Source: Cecembia lonarensis LW9
Lineage (GTDB): Bacteria > Bacteroidota > Bacteroidia > Cytophagales > Cyclobacteriaceae
Direction of reading: 5' to 3'
DNA: 57,783 bases
Assembly (NCBI RefSeq): GCF_000298295.1
Contig: NZ_AMGM01000022.1
Coordinates: 1-57,783, forward strand
Shown here piece after piece: positions 18,072-26,464 of the stretch. Each line of letters starts with the position of its first letter. The stretch's first letter is position 1. A program made the translations under genes and the position numbers. Below the pieces are notes generated by a model. The model did not search any database. It was given only the letters and a program-made list of their open reading frames with translations, and was not told where the DNA came from.

Positions 18072-18989
18072 TTATTGGAAAGGGTTTATTTCATGCATAT
18101 GTGGAATGGAAGTCTGGGCACCCATCCGTTGTACTGATAGGGTAGCTGCTTTAAGTGCAAACTTTACGGCATATACCAAGTCCTTGCCTTCACCAAGGGC
18201 CACGGTCAGTGCGCCATTAAATGTGTCTCCGGCAGCGGTGCTGTCTATGGCAGTTACTTTATCTGTTGGAAGGACACCTTCAAAGTTGTTGGTGTGCAAG
18301 TAAGCACCTGATGCCCCCATGGTGATGATGACATGTTGCACGCCTTTCTGAAGAAAATATTGGGCTGCTTTTTTGGCGCTGGCTTCATCATGCACTTTGA
18401 CCCCTGTTAGGAATTCCGCTTCTGTTTCATTGGGGCTGATCAAAAAAAGCTTTGATAAAAGTTCATCGGACAAAGGACCTGCCGGTGCTGGATTGAGAAT
18501 GATCCTCTTTCCCAAGGCTGAACCCAAATTTACGGTAGCCAGGACTGTTTCCATGGGGATTTCCAGTTGGAGCAAAATCATATCCGCCGCTTCAAAGGCC
18601 CTTCTGCCTTTATCCAAGTCATCAGGGAGGAGTTGATGGTTGGCACCGGGTGCTACGATGATGGTGTTTTCTCCATATTTATCTACGGTAATAAGGGCTA
18701 CTCCAGAGGGTATCTCCGGAATTTGACCAATAAATTGACAATCAATCCCTTCATTTTGATAGTTGAACAGGTTTTGCTGTCCAAAAATATCCTGGCCCAG
18801 TTTGCTTATAAAGCATACCTCCCCACCTAAGCGGGCAGCGGCAACTGCCTGATTGGCCCCTTTGCCTCCTGGGATTAAGGAAAATTCTCCTCCAATAATG
18901 GTTTCTCCTGGGGCTGGGAAATGGTCAGACTGTATGACCATGTCCATATTGGCACTGCCAATGACGAGGATTTTGGGTTTTGGGGACAT
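18072..18989 (-). CDS. rbsK: Ribokinase
   Basis: A 305-aa PfkB-family kinase. The N-terminal GG motif GGKGANQAVAAARLGG and the C-terminal catalytic signature DSTAAGDTFNGAL are those of ribokinase; length and the DMVIQSDHFPAPGETI start also fit. It phosphorylates ribose to ribose 5-phosphate in the cytoplasm. It is the first gene of a five-gene operon with exported glycoside-splitting enzymes and a permease, so the ribose comes from nucleosides or ADP-ribose outside the inner membrane. A minus-strand TACTTTTG at 19111-19104 could be its -7 box, with no good partner box. Confidence 0.93.
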   Translation of the reverse strand: MSPKPKILVIGSANMDMVIQSDHFPAPGETIIGGEFSLIPGGKGANQAVAAARLGGEVCFISKLGQDIFGQQNLFNYQNEGIDCQFIGQIPEIPSGVALITVDKYGENTIIVAPGANHQLLPDDLDKGRRAFEAADMILLQLEIPMETVLATVNLGSALGKRIILNPAPAGPLSDELLSKLFLISPNETEAEFLTGVKVHDEASAKKAAQYFLQKGVQHVIITMGASGAYLHTNNFEGVLPTDKVTAIDSTAAGDTFNGALTVALGEGKDLVYAVKFALKAATLSVQRMGAQTSIPHMHEINPFQ

Positions 18990-19178
18990 ACCTTATATCT
19001 GATCTAAAAGCCTTTTATCAAAGGGAAGACTTTGGAGTTTGAATTTTGGGAGGTGAAATTTTTATCACAAGTGATTTTGAAGTAATATTATACTGATCTT
19101 ATCCAAAAGTAACAAATTATCAGTGGATTATTGGTGGTAATTTCTTTTGGATAGCATTAACCTTAAACCCATTGTAGC

Positions 19179-20501
19179 ATGAAAAATCAACAATCTATTT
19201 TTTCCAGGAGGAAGTTTCTGGGCGCAGGCATGCTTGGTGCTGCCGGACTTTCTTTTCTTCCCGGCTTGACGATAGCAGGCCAGGACAATCCCCTCAGAAA
19301 GGAAGACATTCATCAGATCCGGTTAGGCTTTATAGGTGTCGGAAGACAGGCCATGGGCATTTTAAATGGTATGATGCGTATTCCTGGTGTGGAAGTATTG
19401 GCATGTGCAGATGTATATGAAATCAAAAGAGAGCGGTTCAAGTTTCGTGTGGACCGGATTGCCAATGAGCTTGGAAAGACGAATGGCAAAGTGGAGGCAT
19501 ATGCCAATTATAAGGACCTTTTGGCAAGAACGGATATTGATGCCGTGGTGATTGCCTCACCGGACCATTGGCATGCATTGATGGCCATTGATGCCTGTCA
19601 TGCAGGCAAAGATGTGTACCTGGAAAAGCCTCTGACACTGACCATCAAAGAGGGACAGGAATTGGTCAAGGCTGTAAGAAGTACTGGAGCGGTATTGGCT
19701 GTAGGCACTCAACAGCGATCTGACCTGAATTTTCAACATGCCGCCAGAATGGCCCTCAGAGGGAAAATTGGAAAAGTGCAGAAAGTTTTGGTGCATGTTG
19801 GTCAGCCCGAACATCCTAAAGCTTATGACCTGGAAGAACAGTCCATACCATCAGGCTTGGATTGGCAAGCTTGGTTGGGTCCTTTGCCAGCTATGCACTT
19901 CAACGAAGAGCTTAATCCGCCCATTTCTTTGGATCCGGAAGAAAACGAGAAATTATGGGGAGCTTGGCGTTGGTTTAAGGAAACAGGCGGAGGATATATG
20001 ACTGACTGGGGGGCACATATGTTTGATATTGCCCAATGGGGCTTGGGAATGGACAGAAGTGGCCCTGTTAAAGTAATACCTGGTACAGATAGCAATCCTT
20101 TGACCTATCATTATGCCAATGGGGTTGAAATGATCGTTGGTCCTTTTGATGAAGGCAGACAAGGTGTTAAATTTATAGGAGACAAGGGATGGATAAAGGT
20201 TTCCAGGGGACAGTTTGACGCCTCCGATGAAAGTCTTAAGCCGACCATGGAAAGACCCAATTTGGGCTATCCTGCGCATCATTGGGATTTTATAGATTCT
20301 GTGTTGAAAAGAAAAGATCCCATAGTACCTGTAGAAGTTGGTCACAGCACCTGTGTGATTTGTACCATAGGAAATATTGCCCATGAACTGGGCAGGCCTT
20401 TGGATTGGGACCCTGTCAATGAGACTTTCCCCAATGACTGGGAGGCCAAGTCCCGGTTGCATTATAACTACGAAAACGGATACACACTAAAAATCCATTA
20501 A
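19179..20501 (+). CDS. Secreted Gfo/Idh/MocA family oxidoreductase (Tat signal)
   Basis: A 440-aa NAD(P)-dependent sugar oxidoreductase. The N-terminus is a Tat signal (SRRKFLGAGMLGAAGLSFLP) so the folded, cofactor-loaded enzyme would be exported. The dinucleotide-binding motif is GFIGVGRQA, the EKP motif is YLEKPLTLTI, and the C-terminal domain carries GGGYMTDWGAHMFDIAQWGL. Family members oxidise or epimerise sugar derivatives. It is followed 2 bp later by a Tat-exported sugar isomerase, a common Bacteroidota pair. Substrate unknown. Confidence 0.88.
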   Translation: MKNQQSIFSRRKFLGAGMLGAAGLSFLPGLTIAGQDNPLRKEDIHQIRLGFIGVGRQAMGILNGMMRIPGVEVLACADVYEIKRERFKFRVDRIANELGKTNGKVEAYANYKDLLARTDIDAVVIASPDHWHALMAIDACHAGKDVYLEKPLTLTIKEGQELVKAVRSTGAVLAVGTQQRSDLNFQHAARMALRGKIGKVQKVLVHVGQPEHPKAYDLEEQSIPSGLDWQAWLGPLPAMHFNEELNPPISLDPEENEKLWGAWRWFKETGGGYMTDWGAHMFDIAQWGLGMDRSGPVKVIPGTDSNPLTYHYANGVEMIVGPFDEGRQGVKFIGDKGWIKVSRGQFDASDESLKPTMERPNLGYPAHHWDFIDSVLKRKDPIVPVEVGHSTCVICTIGNIAHELGRPLDWDPVNETFPNDWEAKSRLHYNYENGYTLKIH

Positions 20502-20503
20502 GC

Positions 20504-21367
20504 ATGAAAAACAGAAGAGATTTCCTCAAGCTATCCAGCGCATTAGCTGCAGGAGCGCTATTTCAACCTCAGGAGTTGCTGGCTTTAAACAAAGCCAAAA
20601 AGCCAATTGGCCTTCAGCTGTATTCATTGAGAGAAGATATGCGGGAAGATCCACAAAATACACTGCGGATGGTGGCATCAATAGGCTACAAAAGTCTGGA
20701 AACAGCCAGTTATGCAGATGGAAAAGTCTACGGCATGGAGCCGGTGTTTTTCAGGAAGTACATTGAGGACCTGGGGATGCGGTTGCGTTCCGCCCATGTA
20801 GGTGGCCCCAGAAATTACGAACCTTCACAAAAACAAGAGGCCTTAGATTGGTGGAAAAAAGCCATTGCAGATCATAAGGCCATGGGCGCCAAGTATATCA
20901 TTAAACCTTCCATGCCGATTCCTACCAGCCTATCCGAGCTCAACTATTGGATAGATTATTACAATAGCATTGGTGAAATTGCCAAAAAATCGGGAATGAT
21001 GTTTGGCTTTCATAATCATGCCAGGGAATTTGAGGCCATTGAGGGACATATCATGATGGATCACATGATAGAAATGACAGACCCTAAACTGGTATGCTTT
21101 GAATTGGATGTATATTGGAGCCAAAAGGGAGGTCAGGACCCAGTGGAATATCTGGAAAGGTATGCAGGCAGGTTTCCTTTATTGCACATCAAAGATGAAG
21201 AAGAAATCGGTGCCAGTGGGACTTTAGATTTTGAAGGCATTTTCAAAGCGGCGTATAAACAGGGAATGAAAGATTATTTCGTAGAGGTAGAGCGATACAA
21301 TTTCGAACCTTTAGAAAGTGTGCAACAGAGCTTTGAATTTCTTAATAATGCTTCTTATGTGAAGTAA
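20504..21367 (+). CDS. Secreted sugar phosphate isomerase/epimerase-like TIM barrel (Tat signal)
   Basis: A 287-aa AP-endonuclease-2-type TIM barrel. Tat signal at the start (NRRDFLKLSSALAAGALF). Candidate metal ligands line up along the barrel: E in SLETASY, H in FGFHNH, D in ELDVYW, H in LLHIKD and E in YFVEVE. These proteins are annotated sugar phosphate isomerase/epimerase, but an exported one acts on free sugars or glycosides. Directly downstream (2 bp) of the Gfo/Idh/MocA oxidoreductase and presumably in one pathway with it; 3-keto-glycoside processing is a plausible but unproven role. Confidence 0.85.
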   Translation: MKNRRDFLKLSSALAAGALFQPQELLALNKAKKPIGLQLYSLREDMREDPQNTLRMVASIGYKSLETASYADGKVYGMEPVFFRKYIEDLGMRLRSAHVGGPRNYEPSQKQEALDWWKKAIADHKAMGAKYIIKPSMPIPTSLSELNYWIDYYNSIGEIAKKSGMMFGFHNHAREFEAIEGHIMMDHMIEMTDPKLVCFELDVYWSQKGGQDPVEYLERYAGRFPLLHIKDEEEIGASGTLDFEGIFKAAYKQGMKDYFVEVERYNFEPLESVQQSFEFLNNASYVK

Positions 21368-21479
21368 ACTTCCTGTCACATGCTTTTAGTGCGGGACAGA
21401 TGTATCTTGATTTCTTGCTATTATCCCAGCACCCGATGTGGAAAACTTCGGGCAATAACACATAAAAACTTCAAAAGCC

Positions 21480-22670
21480 ATGAAAATTCCCCACTTATCC
21501 ACATTAATTTTTGCAGGACTTTGGATGTTGATATCCTGTAGTCCTCAGGAAAAAAGTCAAGAAAAAGCTGAAGCCGGTATCTTTGAGCCCAATCCACAGG
21601 AAATGTCAGAACAGCCAGTAGGTAAATTGGCCATTGGAGACAAGGCCCCTTACTTCAATTTACCGAATGTGGACGGACAATTTGTTTCTATAGATCATTT
21701 TAAGGAAGCGGAAGTTTTGGTGATCAATTTCACCTGTAACCATTGTCCTACTGCCCAAGCCTATGAAGAGCGGTTTATCAATTTGGTAGATGAATACAAG
21801 GGTAAAGGTGTCGCATTTGTGGCCATTTCTCCTAATAGCCCCATTGGCATTTTGCCGGAGGAGTTGGGTTATACTGACTTGAATGATGACTATCACAGTA
21901 TGCAGATCCGCTATGAAGATCTGAATTATAATTTCCCCTACCTCTATGATGGGGATACCCATGAATATTCTTTGGCCTATGGGCCCGTGGCCACTCCACA
22001 TGTGTTTGTCTTTGACAAGGACAGGAAAATGACATATTCCGGAAGATTGGATGCTTCCGAAAAACCGGGGACAGCCAATGCGGAAGACCTCAGACATGCG
22101 ATTGATATGACCTTGGCAGGTGAGGCCTTGGATCCGGACAAAGCCATTACACCTGCCTTCGGTTGCTCGACCAAATGGGCCTGGAAAAATGAATTCACTA
22201 TCAAAACCAATGAGGAATGGAAGAGAAAACCTGTAACTGTAGAAAAGTTATCCACATCAGGTTTGAAAGAATTGCTAAGCAATGACACGGATGAGTTGCT
22301 TTTGGTAAATTTCTGGGCGACTTGGTGCGGACCATGTATTGTGGAATACCCGGAATTTATAGAAATACAAAGAATGTATGGGGCAAGGGATTTCCGTTTT
22401 GTATCCATCAGCATGGATAATCCGGAGCAAGAGGATAAGGTATTGAAATTTCTACAATCCAAGTATTCTGCTGTAACCAACTACCTGATGGATACGGATG
22501 ATAAATATGCGGTGATTGGTGTGGTAAAAAACGAATGGGATGGAAGTTTGCCACTGACTTTATTGATCGAACCGGGAGGAAATGTGGTGTATAGGATACC
22601 GGGTACCATCAAGCCATTGGACTTGCGCAGGGCCATTGTGGACCATCCGATGATCGGGAGATATTATTGA
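21480..22670 (+). CDS. Lipoprotein with two thioredoxin-fold domains
   Basis: A 396-aa lipoprotein (LISC, Cys20). Domain 1 (about 50-215) is an AhpC/TSA redoxin with a CNHC motif (C86, C89 in FTCNHCPTAQ). Domain 2 (about 250-390) is a TlpA-like thioredoxin with WCGPC (C283, C286) and a cis-proline region SLPLTLLI. An extra cysteine (C229, FGCSTKW) sits in the linker. Two different CxxC centres in one periplasmic protein could pass electrons internally. Each half exists separately in many Bacteroidota. The role may be cytochrome c or peroxide metabolism; partner unknown. Confidence 0.85.
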   Translation: MKIPHLSTLIFAGLWMLISCSPQEKSQEKAEAGIFEPNPQEMSEQPVGKLAIGDKAPYFNLPNVDGQFVSIDHFKEAEVLVINFTCNHCPTAQAYEERFINLVDEYKGKGVAFVAISPNSPIGILPEELGYTDLNDDYHSMQIRYEDLNYNFPYLYDGDTHEYSLAYGPVATPHVFVFDKDRKMTYSGRLDASEKPGTANAEDLRHAIDMTLAGEALDPDKAITPAFGCSTKWAWKNEFTIKTNEEWKRKPVTVEKLSTSGLKELLSNDTDELLLVNFWATWCGPCIVEYPEFIEIQRMYGARDFRFVSISMDNPEQEDKVLKFLQSKYSAVTNYLMDTDDKYAVIGVVKNEWDGSLPLTLLIEPGGNVVYRIPGTIKPLDLRRAIVDHPMIGRYY

Positions 22671-22933
22671 TAAGATGCGAGAAGCGAGAGACGAGCCCTT
22701 CGACAGGCTCAGGGACCGAGATTAGATTTTAGAAATAAGAGGCAAGATGCAAGAAACAAGAAGCAAGAGATAAGACTAAAGAGTCTTTTGTTCCTTTTGT
22801 GGTTCAATAGATTGGCCACTTAGTCACTAAGTTTTGAATAGGGAATAATATTAACCACAATAGAATCATAGATTCACATAGTTAGTGGTTCTTGTCAAAA
22901 ATAAGGAAATCAAAAAATATGTTTTCTATATCG
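22671..22933 (+). repeat. Spacer made of microrepeats and a REP-like palindrome
   Basis: Purine-rich units (GAAGCGAGAGACGAG, GGCAAGATGCAAGAAACAAG, AAGCAAGAGATAAGA) begin at the stop of the lipoprotein gene and run to about 22790, on its coding strand. Inside lies CCCTTCGACAGGCTCAGGG (22696-22714), a motif scattered in many bacterial genomes. From 22791 follow TTGTTCCTTTTGTGGTTCA and CACTTAGTCACTAAG segments that recur near 50044-50100, and a CTATATCGCTATGTGGCG stretch (about 22924-22942) matching part of the element at 24146-24530. The downstream gene's stop codon is inside that last piece. Confidence 0.65.
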
Positions 22934-24067
22934 CTATGTGGCGAAAAACATATGCTTAAGTTCGCTAAGAGGGAGTTCTTCCATCACTTGTCTTACTGAT
23001 GTTCCTTCTTCTTCATGCCAATTCACGAGTCTTACAAATCCATCCGCAATTTCAATTCCGGTAATGCTGTGGTCACTGTAGCAACAGCAACCTGCATTAA
23101 AGTAGGTGGGTTTGTATAGACTGCTTTTGATTACTTCTTTTTCACACTGACTGGGGTGCCGGGCTATTTTCTCGGAAATTTGATTGGCCAAAGGTTGATT
23201 GCCACTTGCAAGGGCTTCTTCCAATTGTTGCTTCAGCGTAATGATGTGACTGTAAGAATGAAAAATGGGTTGATGCGTATGCCCCGTCACCAGTATCAGG
23301 TTTTTTTGTTCCTGACTCCATTCGTACATGAGGCGGTTGTGCAAGGTCTTTTCTCCCTGTACACTGGCCGGTGTATTGATGTTGATATCCAAAAATGACT
23401 GCAGGGGAGCCCAGATGTAGGTGACAAACCAAATAGAGAAAGCATTCCCGTCCGAACGCTTGTCCCCTTGATGACCATGGGTACAAAAAACATCAATATG
23501 TTTTCCATCCTCATAGTTGACCCGAATCACAATGCCCCCATAAATATTTATGGCTTTGCCATAGATTTCCCTGAGAAACATGTTGGAAAAGGGATCAATC
23601 TTCCAAAACATGTCATGGTTGCCATAAATCTTGTAATATGCATTCCGCTTAACAAATTTCTTTTCCGCCTCAAAAGTGGCTTCATTGTGTTTGATGATGG
23701 AGAAGATATTGAATTTCCAGAATTCTTCCGCATCACCGAGATTGATGTAATTCGCGCGTTTTTTGTCATAGTATTCTAAAGCAGCCAAGTAGTTTTTTTC
23801 GGAAAAACGGAACTCATCACTCCGGCCTCGGTTGCCTTTATGGTGGTCTGAAAAAATTATGGTGCTGCCGTTTTTTAAATCCAAATTGTAAAGCGCCCCT
23901 TGCTTGGATTTGGGGTTATCCACAATGTCTTGATACAAATCGCTTAACCTTTGAAAGATGTAGGCTTTGTCTGGAGCGGAGGAAACCCTTTTGGACAACC
24001 ATAAGATTGGCCTTCTCAAAAGAAAAATGATGGGCGCTTTGAGGATCTCTAAAAATTTCTGGAACAT
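22934..24067 (-). CDS. Calcineurin-like metallophosphoesterase
   Basis: A 377-aa dinuclear-metal phosphoesterase. All five blocks are visible: FSDHHKG, NLGDAEEFW, IYGNHDMFW, FCTHGHQGD and VTGHTHQP. The N-terminus (FLEILKAPIIFLLRRPIL) is amphipathic or membrane-associated rather than a cleaved signal. It resembles the UDP-2,3-diacylglucosamine hydrolase-like branch, but the substrate is uncertain. The last few codons (HMFFAT and stop) lie in repeat-derived sequence, so the C-terminus may have been altered by repeat insertion. Confidence 0.85.
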   Translation of the reverse strand: MFQKFLEILKAPIIFLLRRPILWLSKRVSSAPDKAYIFQRLSDLYQDIVDNPKSKQGALYNLDLKNGSTIIFSDHHKGNRGRSDEFRFSEKNYLAALEYYDKKRANYINLGDAEEFWKFNIFSIIKHNEATFEAEKKFVKRNAYYKIYGNHDMFWKIDPFSNMFLREIYGKAINIYGGIVIRVNYEDGKHIDVFCTHGHQGDKRSDGNAFSIWFVTYIWAPLQSFLDININTPASVQGEKTLHNRLMYEWSQEQKNLILVTGHTHQPIFHSYSHIITLKQQLEEALASGNQPLANQISEKIARHPSQCEKEVIKSSLYKPTYFNAGCCCYSDHSITGIEIADGFVRLVNWHEEEGTSVRQVMEELPLSELKHMFFAT

Positions 24068-24145
24068 AGCAACATGGTTTTCAAAAGCTTGGTGGGAATA
24101 TAGCCAATTTTTCTTTAATAGGAGAGTTGAACGTTATGCTCTGTT

Positions 24146-24530
24146 TTTTAAAATTTTGCATTTACAGAAAGGCAATGACATCTAGCGAACCGTCATACTG
24201 AGAATTCAACATTTAGGAAAATGTTCAGAAAAAGAAATGACAGTCATTGAAGCTTCATCTCTCTCTACTACAGAGGGGCATTTGTGGCAGATTTTTTTAC
24301 CACATAGGAGAAGATAGCACACATAGCTTCCCTGAATCAACCGGTTGATTTTAAAAACAAAGGTTTGCTGCAGCCCTGCTATGTTTTCTATGTCGCTATG
24401 TGGCGGATTTTTTCAACCCCAACATAGTACATATAGTTTTCCAAGAGCCAACTGTCTGGTTATAAAGAGGCTTGGTGTTGCCAAGTTATCCTCAATACAT
24501 GGGACAAATTGTTTTATAGGTCACTTTCCC
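24146..24530 (+). repeat. Intergenic repeat element, copy A
   Basis: A 385-bp element nearly identical over its length to copy B (49583-49947) and over its right 230 bp to inverted copy C (12567-12800). Landmarks: AACATTT-AGGA-AAATGTT hairpin, AATGACAGTCATT palindrome, CCACATAGGAGAA, the palindrome AATCAACCGGTTGATT, then CTATGTCGCTATGTGGCG. No convincing gene inside; a short open frame on the plus strand at 24345-24536 is repeat sequence. Looks like a non-coding mobile or MITE-like unit, mechanism unknown. Confidence 0.8.
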
Positions 24531-24953
24531 AATTAGGAGAAGAATCTCATTTCCTTTAGGAGACTCTTCTCCCAAGCCATCGGGATCAGGATGACGCTTA
24601 CTCCTATCTGTCAATGGTAGACGGATCCTGCGGAGTCCCCGTAGTATTACGGGGAATTTCCCATAAAATAGGAGACCCCCCGGGATTATGGGCATCTCCT
24701 AAACTATGAAAGATCCCCCGCAATGCTGCGGGAAAAGCAGTTCCTTGCTACCAATGACAAATAGCTATTTCTCGCGGCGATCGCGGCGACTTCGCTGCGC
24801 GAAACCTTTTGTTATTTTATGATTTGTAAATGAAGAATTTAAAATCTCAGAATGAAGTTTTACTAGCTGTCATTTCCCTCGATATTAAAATCTATCGTTT
24901 CCTTGCTTCTGCATTCAAATTTTCATAAATTGAATTGTTTACAATTTAAAGTG
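24531..24953. other. Gene-free spacer with hairpins
   Basis: Contains perfect hairpins CCCCGTA-GTAT-TACGGGG (24637-24654) and CCCGCA-ATGC-TGCGGG (24717-24732) and GGAGAC/GTCTCC-like fragments, then a GCGGCGATCGCGGCGACTTC run (24774-24793) like the sequence near 46680-46760. The AT-rich stretch 24810-24953 before the MarR gene should hold its promoter; no clear boxes found. Confidence 0.55.
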
Positions 24954-25382
24954 ATGGCAATAGAAGAAAAAGAACCCGGATTTCCCTTTTACGTGGTATC
25001 TAGATTGATTTCACAAGCCTATCGGGAACCTTTACAAACCCTTGGATTGACTTATCCACAGTACTTGGTGATGCTTTGTTTATGGGAAAAAGATGGTTTG
25101 ATGGTCTCCCAAATTGGGGAAAAGCTCTGCTTAGATTCCGGTACCCTGACCCCTTTGCTTAAAAGATTGGAGACCATGAATCTTGTGAAAAGGGAAAGAA
25201 GTGAAGCCGATGAACGCCGGGTGACCATAGAACTGACATATCCCGGGAGGGCACTTCAGAATAAAGCCAATGCGCTAGCTTCACCTTTGGATGCTGTTTT
25301 TGAAGATTGGGAAGAAAAAGAAAGAGTTGTATTTCAGGAGCTCATGGCAAGGATTCAAGATAAACTTCAATCCCAGCCTTAA
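24954..25382 (+). CDS. MarR family regulator, OhrR-like but lacking the sensor cysteine
   Basis: About 142 aa from the ATG at 24954 (MAIEEKEPGFPFYVVSRLIS); an earlier in-frame ATG at 24903 adds 17 residues with no family match. The winged HTH is very OhrR-like: LTYPQYLVMLCLWEKDGLMV and CLDSGTLTPLLKRLE, then the wing RSEADERRVTIELT. True OhrR has a peroxidatic Cys in an N-terminal CFALY-type motif; here that place reads GFPFY, so the Cys is missing. Two other cysteines (VMLCLW, EKLCLD) might sense instead. No ohr gene is adjacent; target genes unknown. Confidence 0.85.
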   Translation: MAIEEKEPGFPFYVVSRLISQAYREPLQTLGLTYPQYLVMLCLWEKDGLMVSQIGEKLCLDSGTLTPLLKRLETMNLVKRERSEADERRVTIELTYPGRALQNKANALASPLDAVFEDWEEKERVVFQELMARIQDKLQSQP

Positions 25383-25591
25383 TTTCCAATTTAAAGAGGA
25401 GACATAGGGGAATCAGTTTTCACCTTTTTTCAATTTCGGCTATTTATTTTACCCTAAATTTCAAAATTATAAGTGTTTTTTTCAGTTAGGGGGTTTAAGG
25501 CTATTTCTTTTTCTGTGCCAATGCAAATTAATGGCTGATAAAGGTTATTTTTACAGGCGCATTTATGTAGTATCGAAAAATTTGTGAGCAA

Positions 25592-26464
25592 TTGAAAAGA
25601 AAAATAAAAGTAGGTCTGGTGCAAAATGCTTGCTCCGGCGACCTTTCTTCCAACTTTAATAAAGCCGAACAAGGCATCCGTGAAGCAGCACAAAAAGGGG
25701 CGCAGATCATCTGCTTGCAGGAACTCTTCGGTTCCCTTTATTTCTGTGATGTGGAAGACCATGACAATTTTGGTTTGGCTGAGAAAATTCCCGGACCTTC
25801 CACCGATAAATTCAGCGCTTTGGCTAAAGAATTGGGCGTAGTAATCATCGCTTCCTTATTTGAAAAAAGAGCAGAGGGGCTTTACCACAATACCACCGCA
25901 GTTTTGGATGCCGATGGGACTTATCTGGGCAAATACCGTAAAATGCACATTCCCGATGACCCGGGTTTTTATGAGAAGTTCTATTTCACCCCCGGTGACC
26001 TGGGGTACAAAGTCTTTAAAACCAAGTTTGCAACGATCGGAGTATTGATCTGCTGGGATCAATGGTATCCTGAGGCGGCGCGTATTACCTCCTTGATGGG
26101 GGCAGAGTTGCTGTTTTATCCTACGGCCATCGGATGGCATAAGGATCAGGATGAAACTACCAACAAAGAGCAATATCACGCTTGGCAGACCATTCAAAAG
26201 TCCCATGCAGTCGCCAATGGGGTTCCTGTGGTATCTGTCAACCGAGTGGGCATAGAAGGAGATATGAAGTTCTGGGGAGGTTCTTTTGTGACCAATGCCT
26301 TTGGTTGGGTGACCTATCAGGCAGACCACGAAAAAGAACTGGTGCATGTGGAGGAAATTGACATGGATCTTTCCGACAGGTACAGGACCCATTGGCCATT
26401 TTTAAGGGATCGCCGCATCGAAACTTATTCCCCTATCCTGAAGAGATTTATCGATGAAGATTGA
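25592..26464 (+). CDS. aguB: N-carbamoylputrescine amidase
   Basis: A 290-aa nitrilase-superfamily amidase. The catalytic triad is E44 (LQELFG), K117 (KYRKMHIPDD) and C154 (LICWDQWYPEAAR), with the AguB-type sequence around each. It hydrolyses N-carbamoylputrescine to putrescine, CO2 and ammonia. The start is TTG at 25592 (MKRKIKVGLVQ); no suitable ATG lies near. The agmatine deiminase gene overlaps its end by 11 bp, so the two steps from agmatine to putrescine form one operon. Confidence 0.93.
   Translation: MKRKIKVGLVQNACSGDLSSNFNKAEQGIREAAQKGAQIICLQELFGSLYFCDVEDHDNFGLAEKIPGPSTDKFSALAKELGVVIIASLFEKRAEGLYHNTTAVLDADGTYLGKYRKMHIPDDPGFYEKFYFTPGDLGYKVFKTKFATIGVLICWDQWYPEAARITSLMGAELLFYPTAIGWHKDQDETTNKEQYHAWQTIQKSHAVANGVPVVSVNRVGIEGDMKFWGGSFVTNAFGWVTYQADHEKELVHVEEIDMDLSDRYRTHWPFLRDRRIETYSPILKRFIDED

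Noticed and set aside
25856-26392. 178-codon open frame antisense to aguB
   Set aside because: aguB has its full catalytic triad; the antisense frame is a shadow.
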